7,480 nt of DNA from the NCBI GenBank assembly GCA_949287345.1, contig CASEGD010000107.1:1-7480 (forward strand). The letters run 5' to 3'. The notes beneath the pieces were generated by a model that saw only the letters and a program-made list of their open reading frames with translations, was not told the origin of the DNA and did no database searches. Both the position numbers and the translations under genes were made by a program. This document shows positions 1 through 3,870 of the stretch, piece after piece. Each line of letters opens with the position of its first letter. Within the stretch, counting starts at the first letter, position 1. The DNA comes from an uncultured Phascolarctobacterium sp. (GTDB taxonomy: Bacteria; Bacillota; Negativicutes; Acidaminococcales; Acidaminococcaceae).

Positions 1-1906
1 CTTCTGCCATGTAGCTGCTGCCCTGCAAGCTCTGCGTCGGTGCGCTCATGCCTGCTGCACGCATTTCTGCGTCGCCGTTAAATTCATATTCGTATGCCAG
101 TCCGTAATAGGTGCTGAATTTGTTTTCTTTGTTCGTTGTCAACCTTGCACCTACGCGCAGGCGGTCGCTGTTAATGCTGTCAAATTCAAATTCGTCTGTA
201 TCTACTTTAAAGCTGTCGCCTTCGGTGTAGGTATGGAAGAATTTACCATATACATCCAAATCGCTGCTTTCCGTCAGCGTGATGATTTGACCGATACCGA
301 TATGCGCGCCGTAGTATTCGCTTTCGCTGCTGTAACCGTATTTGTTTTCGCCGTCGCTTAAGGCGTTATCCATGTCGGATTTTAACATGCCGGCACGCAG
401 GCTGCCTTCGGTATAAACGCCGTGGGCGTTTTCATATCTTGCTGCGATACCGCCGCCGTTATAGACGAGGCTGCCGTCGCCGCGGAAGTATTCGTTGTTG
501 AAGCTGTTAAAAGTGCGGTAGTTGCCGCTGCCGTTTTCATAGAATACGCCCCAGCTGAAATCGCCGCCGTTGTGTTCGGTTTCGCTGCCTACGCCGACAA
601 TGGTGCTCCAGCCGTTAATTTTAATATCGCTGTTTACGTCGTATTTGCTGCGGTTGCCATGCACGGCGGCAAAGGTTTTAACGCCGTATTTGCCGTCGCG
701 GCTTAATGTATCAAGGCTGTCGGCAATTAAATCCGTGCCCTGGTTTACAAAAGCTGCGGCAACGGCGCGGTTTTCGGCTACGAGCATCGTCTGGTCGGCA
801 AGTTCAACGCCTTTAATAGTAGCCGTTATAGTTTGGGTAGCTTCATCTTTGGCTATATCACTGGTAATTACTTGCGCAACACCGGCGTTAGTGGTAGTTT
901 GTTTGTTTAAATTTGTAAATGATTTCTCCCAACTATTTTTATCTTCAACTTTTAATAAATCAACAGTTTTGCCAACCTCAAAATTTTGTCCGCCTGCAAA
1001 CGAAATGATATCAATTTTAGTATTCTCTAATCCTCCGTCTGATTTATTAATAGTTACAACATCAAGTTTATTTAAATCTAATTTTTCATAATTTATTTTA
1101 TCAAAATTAGACAAATTATAAATTTTACCATTAAAAGATTCTAAATTTAAAGCATTATTTTCATGAATATTACTTGCCATATAACCGGCTACAAACGCTT
1201 TGCTTAAATCATTTTCATCACCTTTTACAGTTAAGTAATTATCTTTTGCAACACATCCATACGCAACAGTTATATCACTAATAACTTCAGTACCACCGCT
1301 AATAACAATACCATTTTCTTTTACTTCAGCACCGCCCATTGTTCCATAAACGTAATAAACTTTTACTCCATCTAAGTTAATGACATTTTTATTAGCTTTT
1401 GTACCACTATTAGGGTCAAATGTAGCAACCACTGCACCTTGAATTGCAGCAATTTCACTATTTTTTATAGTTATTGTATTATTTGACGCTATACCATATT
1501 CAAAAATACCACCATACACATTAATATTGAATTCCTCAAGATTATCAGTTGTAACATCTTGAATAAGTAAATTATTACCCGAAGCTTGTTCGTCAGAACC
1601 GCCCGTTATTTGTAATTCGCCATTAACATTAACATTATAAAGTTTTTCTACGCCTTCCAAGCATATTTCTTTATAATTATCATTAATAAATTTAATATTA
1701 TTTAAACTAATTTTTCCACCATCTTTCGCAGTATAAATTATCTCCGACGTATTAGAGTATATGTTTTTAAATCTATCGTCATTTTGAATACTGCTATCAG
1801 AAATGGTCTCATTGTTTATCTCTAACGCCCAAGCATTAGAACTTAAAACAGTGCTTAAAAGTAAACTTAAAGTTACCGCCTTTGCTAAATTCTTCTTCGT
1901 CATCAT
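1..1906 (-). CDS. Autotransporter (type Va secretion), 5' part of gene; 3' end beyond the window
   Basis: The frame is open for 635 codons from an ATG at 1906 to the left edge. A second ATG follows at once at 1903; the ribosome site AAAGGAGC (1911-1918) fits either. Residues 1-27 are a Sec signal peptide: KK near the N-terminus, a Leu/Val-rich core, and a likely AWA cleavage site before LEI. Residues about 28-360 are an Asn/Ile/Thr/Gly-rich passenger of the beta-helix type, with no catalytic motif I recognise. Residues about 365-400 (ADQTMLVAENRAVAAAF) look like the helix that threads the pore. From about 402 onward there are alternating amphipathic strands (YGVKTFAAVHGNRSKYDV, WSTIVGVGSE, FSWGVFYENGSGNYR), as in the autotransporter beta-barrel. 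The barrel is incomplete here. The product is expected in the outer membrane with the passenger exposed, perhaps as an adhesin, though that is a guess. The passenger is clearly richer in A+T than the barrel. Confidence 0.9.
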   Translation of the reverse strand, partial: MMTKKNLAKAVTLSLLLSTVLSSNAWALEINNETISDSSIQNDDRFKNIYSNTSEIIYTAKDGGKISLNNIKFINDNYKEICLEGVEKLYNVNVNGELQITGGSDEQASGNNLLIQDVTTDNLEEFNINVYGGIFEYGIASNNTITIKNSEIAAIQGAVVATFDPNSGTKANKNVINLDGVKVYYVYGTMGGAEVKENGIVISGGTEVISDITVAYGCVAKDNYLTVKGDENDLSKAFVAGYMASNIHENNALNLESFNGKIYNLSNFDKINYEKLDLNKLDVVTINKSDGGLENTKIDIISFAGGQNFEVGKTVDLLKVEDKNSWEKSFTNLNKQTTTNAGVAQVITSDIAKDEATQTITATIKGVELADQTMLVAENRAVAAAFVNQGTDLIADSLDTLSRDGKYGVKTFAAVHGNRSKYDVNSDIKINGWSTIVGVGSETEHNGGDFSWGVFYENGSGNYRTFNSFNNEYFRGDGSLVYNGGGIAARYENAHGVYTEGSLRAGMLKSDMDNALSDGENKYGYSSESEYYGAHIGIGQIITLTESSDLDVYGKFFHTYTEGDSFKVDTDEFEFDSINSDRLRVGARLTTNKENKFSTYYGLAYEYEFNGDAEMRAAGMSAPTQSLQGSSYMAE

Positions 1907-1923
1907 AATCGCTCCTTTGCTTT

Positions 1924-1938
1924 TTGCATTTTATGCAA
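1924..1938. repeat. Palindrome in the autotransporter 5' leader
   Basis: TTGCAT, three Ts, then ATGCAA forms a perfect 6-bp inverted repeat. It lies between the predicted transcription start (about 1951) and the ribosome site (1911-1918) of the autotransporter. It could be an operator or a small leader hairpin; nothing in the sequence decides which. Confidence 0.5.
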
Positions 1939-1957
1939 ATGCAGTTTCTGTAAAATT

Positions 1958-1985
1958 ATTTTATCACAATCTTCCCCCCCATCAA
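1958..1985 (-). promoter_or_regulatory. Autotransporter promoter with a G7 tract in the spacer
   Basis: On the minus strand, -35 is TTGATG (1980-1985), the spacer is 16 nt (1964-1979) and -10 is TAAAAT (1958-1963). The start should be near 1951, giving a leader of about 45 nt. Seven consecutive Gs (1974-1980) begin at the last base of the -35 box and fill the upstream part of the spacer. Gain of one G would bring the spacer to the optimal 17. The -35 box overlaps the right arm of the inverted repeat at 1981-2027. The same layout occurs at 3617-3644, which supports the call. Confidence 0.65.
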
Positions 1986-2027
1986 GACATTTTGGTTGGC
2001 GTAAGTCTTACTTTTTCTGGTCTTGAT
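1981..2027. repeat. Inverted repeat of the shared promoter module, copy 1
   Basis: ATCAAGAC (1981-1988) and GTCTTGAT (2020-2027) are perfect 8-bp arms around 31 nt. GCGTAA sits 10 nt into the interval (1999-2004). Copy 2 (3640-3686) has arms AACAAGAC/GTCTTGTT, the same 31-nt interval and GCGTAA at the same offset. The one differing arm position is changed on both sides, so pairing is kept. The C7 run next to the left arm is also identical. Most of the interval sequence is not conserved. The element is probably a regulator-binding site or a structure forming upstream of and across the -35 region. Confidence 0.7.
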
Positions 2028-2151
2028 TACTTTTCCCTACCGGTAGTGTACGTTGGCTGCGCAGTTCAGCGGCAATCCGCCTGTTTACGGCGGCGTGTTA
2101 AGTTATTTATGGCGTTTTTAAAAAATTGTTAATTTTTTACGCTAAAAGGGC
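2028..2151. other. Structured intergenic stretch without a gene
   Basis: I see no convincing ORF here. Two inverted repeats are visible: CCGCC/GGCGG (2077-2081 with 2089-2093), and AAAAAATT/AATTTTTT around GTT (2120-2138) flanked by GCGT (2112-2115) and ACGC (2139-2142). Neither is followed by a clean T-run, so neither is called as a terminator. Confidence 0.45.
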
Positions 2152-2180
2152 TTGCCAAAATTTTTATTTTCAGTTATAAT
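2152..2180 (+). promoter_or_regulatory. Near-consensus sigma-70-type promoter for the 52-codon ORF or sRNA
   Basis: TTGCCA (2152-2157), exactly 17 nt, then TATAAT (2175-2180). The start is expected near 2187. It is followed by a ribosome-like AAAGGA (2234-2239), a TTG ORF and a terminator at 2412-2443, forming a complete transcription unit of about 260 nt. Confidence 0.75.
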
Positions 2181-2247
2181 CATTTTCACATCGCTTTTGC
2201 GTGGCCACAATTAAGCGGATAAAACTGTTAAAGAAAGGACTGTTTTT

Positions 2248-2406
2248 TTGCCAAAACAAAATCATAAGCCCGTAATTTTTTTTGCTTTGCCACAAGTGGC
2301 TGCGCCTGTTAAACCAAACGGCGATATTTGTTTATGCGTTTTTTATCATCCGCTGCTGCACCGCAAAACACGCCGCAGCGTTATTTACTGCCGCAAAACG
2401 GCATAA
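2248..2406 (+). CDS. Small ORF of 52 codons with TTG start, unknown function (may instead be an sRNA)
   Basis: AAAGGA (2234-2239) lies 8 nt before TTG at 2248. The frame reads PKQNHKPVIFFALPQVAAP and ends RRSVIYCRKTA at TAA 2404-2406, five bases before a strong terminator. The product would be basic, with three cysteines (residues 28, 30 and 48) and a short hydrophobic patch (VIFFAL); there is no clear transmembrane helix or known domain, and I do not recognise a family. Support comes from the surroundings rather than the protein: near-consensus promoter, ribosome site, ORF and terminator are in the correct order. The transcript is also rich in short inverted repeats, for example GCCG/CGGC near 2391-2403, so a 260-nt non-coding RNA is a real alternative. 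The overlapping frame starting near 2282 has no ribosome site and runs through the terminator, so it is not preferred. Confidence 0.4.
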   Translation: MPKQNHKPVIFFALPQVAAPVKPNGDICLCVFYHPLLHRKTRRSVIYCRKTA

Positions 2407-2411
2407 TTATA

Positions 2412-2443
2412 AAAAGCTCTCATACAAAAGTATGAGAGCTTTT
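2412..2443. terminator. Bidirectional rho-independent terminator, 14-bp stem
   Basis: AAAAGCTCTCATAC (2412-2425), loop AAAA, then GTATGAGAGCTTTT (2430-2443), a perfect stem ending in Ts on both strands. On plus it ends the 2152-2406 unit. On minus it would stop any toxin mRNA that reads past 2543, giving a 3' tail fully antisense to the plus-strand RNA. Confidence 0.85.
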
Positions 2444-2449
2444 GGTTAT

Positions 2450-2477
2450 TTGACTTTTTGGTTTTGTTTGTTATAAT
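2450..2477 (+). promoter_or_regulatory. Promoter of the putative antitoxin RNA
   Basis: TTGACT (2450-2455), 16 nt, then TATAAT (2472-2477). The start is expected near 2484-2485. The -35 box begins only seven bases after the preceding terminator stem. This is clearly closer to consensus than the toxin promoter (TTGTAT/TATCAT), as expected if the antitoxin RNA must be in excess. Confidence 0.8.
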
Positions 2478-2490
2478 AATTATAGAAATA

Positions 2491-2517
2491 CAAATGGCTG
2501 CCGATAGACGGTCAGCC
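2491..2517 (+). repeat. 5' element of the antitoxin RNA, mirrored in the toxin RNA
   Basis: CAAATG then GCTGCC, followed by an ATA-containing loop and CGGT. The same order of blocks is found on the minus strand at 2783-2751, at the predicted 5' end of the toxin transcript. In DNA the two are inverted repeats, so the two RNAs begin with nearly the same sequence and similar hairpins. Confidence 0.6.
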
Positions 2518-2542
2518 GCAAAATTTAAAAGTTATTATCAAA

Positions 2543-2592
2543 GTAACAACCGCTAAAGTTTGTCAGGCTCTTGGCGGTTGTTACTGTTTTTT
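2543..2592 (+). terminator. Terminator of the antitoxin RNA, overlapping the toxin stop codon
   Basis: GTAACAACCGC (2543-2553) pairs with GCGGTTGTTAC (2574-2584) and can be extended by a T-G and two A-T pairs, followed by TGTTTTTT (2585-2592). On the minus strand the same hairpin is followed only by TTTGAT, so it is a weaker stop in that direction. The loop carries GTTTGTCAGGCTC, which could be the first contact site with the toxin mRNA. Confidence 0.85.
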
Positions 2593-2676
2593 GGATAAAT
2601 CTTTGCCAAGGGAATAACCAAGGCTAAAAACGGCTATCGTATAGCTTGCTATTGCAAGAAACGATAATATATCCAT
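2581..2676 (-). CDS. Small hydrophobic peptide, 31 residues, candidate type I toxin
   Basis: ATG at 2676, stop TAA at 2581-2583. The peptide starts MDILSFLAIASYTIAVFSLG and ends in a charged tail (GKDLSKKQ). Residues 3-23 form one uninterrupted membrane helix and positive charge is at the C-terminus. This is typical of the small putative holin-like and type I toxins (Fst, TxpA, BsrG kind), which insert in the inner membrane. The ribosome site AAGGAGGGG (2682-2690) is close to ideal, 7 nt from ATG, unusually strong for so small a gene. It has its own promoter (2791-2818), a long structured leader and a convergent RNA overlapping its 3' end. It is too short for ordinary gene finders. It could also be an ordinary small membrane protein; the antisense RNA and folding leader argue for a toxin. 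Confidence 0.72.
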   Translation of the reverse strand: MDILSFLAIASYTIAVFSLGYSLGKDLSKKQ

Positions 2677-2681
2677 GTTAT

Positions 2682-2752
2682 CCCCTCCTTCATAGTATTT
2701 CCGTCAAACCGGATTCTATTTATCGGAGGGTCACAGTCCCTCCGTTGGAGGG
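2682..2752 (-). promoter_or_regulatory. Toxin mRNA leader switch: four alternating blocks including the ribosome site
   Basis: Reading 5' to 3' on the minus strand there are block A CCCTCC (2752-2747), block B GGAGGG (2743-2738), block C CCCTCCG (2730-2724) and block D AAGGAGGGG, the ribosome site (2690-2682). A pairs with B (loop AAC), B pairs with C (loop ACTGTGA), and C pairs with D. If A:B forms, C is free to bury the ribosome site; if B:C forms, the ribosome site is open. This is the classic layout of a two-state translational switch and fits the inactive-then-processed mRNAs of type I toxins. The pairing is seen in sequence; the mechanism is inferred. Confidence 0.65.
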
Positions 2753-2783
2753 CTAACCGCCTACCGTTATGGCAGCACATTTG
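2751..2783 (-). repeat. 5' element of the toxin RNA, mirror of 2491-2517
   Basis: On the minus strand: CAAATG, T, GCTGCC, ATAA, CGGT, then AGGCGGTTAGCC. It starts within a few bases of the predicted toxin transcription start (about 2784). It matches the antitoxin RNA's 5' blocks in order and spacing, and the flanking -10 regions also resemble each other (TGTTATCATAAT against TGTTATAATAAT). Confidence 0.6.
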
Positions 2784-2790
2784 CTTTATT

Positions 2791-2818
2791 ATGATAACAG
2801 AAAAATATAAACATACAA
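2791..2818 (-). promoter_or_regulatory. Promoter of the putative toxin mRNA
   Basis: On minus, TTGTAT (2813-2818), 16 nt, TATCAT (2791-2796), with start near 2784. This gives a leader of about 108 nt. The -35 box overlaps the T-tail of the HTH gene's terminator. It is a weaker match than the antitoxin promoter. Confidence 0.55.
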
Positions 2819-2852
2819 AAAGCGCACTTCTGCAAGTACAGAAATGCGCTTT
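2817..2852 (-). terminator. Terminator of the HTH gene
   Basis: AAAGCGCA (2819-2826) pairs with TGCGCTTT (2845-2852). After one mismatch TTCTG (2828-2832) pairs with CAGAA (2839-2843), leaving a 6-nt loop. On the minus strand the stem ends in CTTTTTG. It begins five bases after the HTH stop codon at 2858. Confidence 0.85.
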
Positions 2853-2857
2853 ATTTT

Positions 2858-3205
2858 TTATTTTCCGTTTACAATTAATGACACCGAAGGCTGGCTGATG
2901 TTGAACAGCTTGCCTAAAAATACCTGCGATAAAGCATGCTCATGGTACAAACGGTAAATCTCCGCGTTGCGCTGCTCGCGCGAAGTAAATTCGTTAACGT
3001 CAATTACTTCGCCGGTAATGCTGAACCCGCTGTCACGCATAACCACAACCTTGCATTTACCGTCCGGATAACGGACCTTAATCTCCCATTTGCGCATGCC
3101 CAGATTGCTGCGGGGCATATAGTTAAAGTCTTCCGCTACACCGTCACCGGCAATGTGTTTAAATCTCGCTTTGTCAAATGGTTTAGTTTCCACACAAACA
3201 CCCAC
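2858..3205 (-). CDS. Small protein with a C-terminal helix-turn-helix, function unknown
   Basis: About 115 residues from GTG at 3205. Residues about 79-115 contain EIYRLYHEHALSQVFLGKLF followed by NISQPSVSLIVNGK, a good helix-turn-helix (helix, turn at FNIS, recognition helix SQPSVSLIV), so DNA binding is likely. Residues about 30-70 (MRKWEIKVRYPDGKCKVVVM) look like a short beta-rich domain that I cannot name. The start is uncertain. Only AAGG lies upstream and it is 16 nt from GTG, too far; the in-frame ATG at residue 30 is preceded by GGAAG about 11 nt away and would give 86 residues that still hold the HTH. The gene has its own near-consensus promoter (3538-3566), a structured leader and a tight terminator. 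It may regulate itself or its neighbours, which is inference. I do not recognise a named family. Confidence 0.7.
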   Translation of the reverse strand: MGVCVETKPFDKARFKHIAGDGVAEDFNYMPRSNLGMRKWEIKVRYPDGKCKVVVMRDSGFSITGEVIDVNEFTSREQRNAEIYRLYHEHALSQVFLGKLFNISQPSVSLIVNGK

Positions 3206-3244
3206 TTTATTAAAAATTTAACCTTGCCTGAAATTTATAAGTAC

Positions 3245-3503
3245 CTGCCCGCAGAATATTGTGGGAAAGATTGGACAGACTTCTTTTGTCGTTCCGCGGG
3301 CAGTAACTTACTGCATTAAGCGCCCCCACATCAATAACCTGTTATGGGAAGACAGCCTTTATAATTGATAATCCCCGGAGGCGCTTATATTAAAACACGG
3401 CAGCCCGTATTTTAACCGGATTTATAAAAGCGCCTCTCGTGTATGCTAATATAAGAAGGAAGACTTAGCGGGGTTTTGAATCTCTCTTATGAGAGGCGCC
3501 TTT
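3245..3503 (-). ncRNA. Structured leader or independent RNA: four successive hairpins before the HTH ORF
   Basis: Four stem-loops lie in a row. H1: AAAAGCGCCTCTC (3426-3438) with GAGAGGCGCCTTT (3491-3503), 13 bp with one G-T pair. H1b: TTAAAA/TTTTAA plus ACGG/CCGT (3390-3415). H2: TAAGCGCC (3317-3324) with GGCGCTTA (3380-3387), and inside it ATCAAT (3330-3335) with ATTGAT (3364-3369). H3: CTGCCCGC (3245-3252) with GCGGGCAG (3296-3303). H1 and H2 share the GCGCC/GGCGC closing core, and each carries GGAAGAC in its plus-strand loop. The minus-strand promoter at 3538-3566 points through them to the HTH ORF, so they form its leader or a separate RNA. I could not match them to a known riboswitch or 6S-like RNA, and no clear terminator separates them from the ORF. 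Confidence 0.55.
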
Positions 3504-3537
3504 AAACTTTTATATGAAATTTTATATGTTTTATATA

Positions 3538-3566
3538 ATTATACCTGACTTTAACTGTAATGTCTA
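3538..3566 (-). promoter_or_regulatory. Near-consensus promoter for the structured leader and HTH gene
   Basis: On minus, TAGACA (3561-3566), exactly 17 nt, TATAAT (3538-3543). The start is expected near 3531, about 325 nt before the GTG of the HTH gene. There is no other gene between. Confidence 0.75.
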
Positions 3567-3616
3567 TTATAAACCAGTATATTTTTTATCTTAACTCATC
3601 ATTATAGTTTTCTAAA

Positions 3617-3644
3617 ATTATATCACACACTTCCCCCCCAACAA
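3617..3644 (-). promoter_or_regulatory. Second copy of the G7-spacer promoter
   Basis: On minus, TTGTTG (3639-3644), 16-nt spacer beginning with six Gs, TATAAT (3617-3622). The sequence from the inverted-repeat arm through G7, AAG, TGTGATA and AATTTTA matches the autotransporter promoter at 1950-1985 with few changes. It lies about 80 bp upstream of the 3538-3566 promoter and would also read into the HTH leader. Confidence 0.6.
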
Positions 3645-3699
3645 GACTTTAACTTTTGCGTAATTCGAAAGTTTTACGGTCTTGTTGCTGGGGAAGTGT
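3627..3699. repeat. Large near-palindrome containing copy 2 of the shared module
   Basis: ACACTTCCCC (3627-3636) pairs with GGGGAAGTGT (3690-3699). Inside it AACAAGAC (3640-3647) pairs with GTCTTGTT (3679-3686), and inside that AACTTT (3651-3656) pairs with AAAGTT (3668-3673). Together this makes a 73-nt hairpin or cruciform. Copy 1 of the module (1981-2027) has only the middle stem, so the outer stem is specific to this copy. Confidence 0.7.
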
Positions 3700-3762
3700 C
3701 AGGTGTTAAACCGTACTTTTTAAATTTTTATATATACTTTAGCAGCCATCCAACACCTGACA
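3697..3762. repeat. 11-bp inverted repeat adjoining the module
   Basis: TGTCAGGTGTT (3697-3707) and AACACCTGACA (3752-3762) are perfect arms around 44 AT-rich bases. The left arm overlaps the outer stem of the previous palindrome by three bases, and the right arm overlaps the next hairpin by two. These helices therefore compete or stack end to end. Confidence 0.65.
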
Positions 3763-3796
3763 ATGATTTAGCCGTTCCGGCTAAATCATTGCTTTT
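3761..3796 (+). terminator. Terminator-like hairpin, 13-bp stem
   Basis: CAATGATTTAGCC (3761-3773), loop GTTCC, GGCTAAATCATTG (3779-3791), then CTTTT. It is perfect but has a short T-run, and no plus-strand gene ends nearby. It may end an RNA made of the 3627-3796 helices, or be only a stable palindrome. Confidence 0.45.
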
Positions 3797-3814
3797 GGCG
3801 TTTAACGCAAACAA

Positions 3815-3851
3815 AAAAAGGACGTTTTGCAAAATGCAAAACGTCCTTTTT
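3815..3851. terminator. Bidirectional terminator after pepT
   Basis: GGACGTTTTGC (3820-3830), loop AAAAT, GCAAAACGTCC (3836-3846), with A-run before and T-run after, so it works on both strands. On minus it ends the abgT-pepT operon 20 bases after the pepT stop codon. Confidence 0.9.
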
Positions 3852-3870
3852 ATAAATTTAATTTTTCGCC

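Larger units (their letters stand above)
2484..2592 (+). ncRNA. Putative type I antitoxin RNA, about 110 nt
   Basis: The RNA runs from the start predicted by the 2450-2477 promoter to the T-run at 2587-2592. It has a 5' hairpin (GGCTG 2496-2500 with CAGCC 2513-2517, plus CCG/CGG inside), a single-stranded AT-rich middle, and a 14-bp terminator hairpin. No ORF with a ribosome site lies in it. It is convergent with the 31-codon hydrophobic ORF and covers its last four codons and its 3' untranslated region, so base pairing with the toxin mRNA is expected. The geometry matches type I loci such as txpA/RatA, bsrG/SR4 and the pAD1 par locus, where RNAs overlap tail to tail. Assignment rests on layout; I did not match it to a named RNA family. 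Confidence 0.65.

Noticed and set aside
422..1091. Plus-strand open frames of 94 and 173 codons
   Set aside because: They lie antisense to the autotransporter barrel and pore-helix region, whose minus frame is open throughout and has clear domain features. No ribosome sites.
1803..2132. Plus-strand frame of 109 codons
   Set aside because: Runs antisense through the autotransporter signal peptide, its promoter and the inverted repeat; the hydrophobic look comes from T-rich DNA.
2282..2476. Plus-strand frame of 64 codons
   Set aside because: No ribosome site, and it reads through a strong terminator into the next promoter. The TTG frame at 2248 is better placed.
2936..3319. Plus-strand frame of 127 codons
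   Set aside because: Antisense to the HTH gene and the H3 hairpin; no ribosome site and no domain.
3245..3503. A known riboswitch, 6S RNA or type III antitoxin repeat array
   Set aside because: The hairpins are not equal-length tandem repeats, no ToxN-like gene follows, and I see no conserved core of a class I know. Left as an unassigned structured leader.
1981..3686. IS200/IS605-type transposon ends or integron attC sites
   Set aside because: No transposase or integrase is present. The hairpins lack a recognisable TTAC cleavage context or the attC core, and the conserved part extends into promoter sequence instead.
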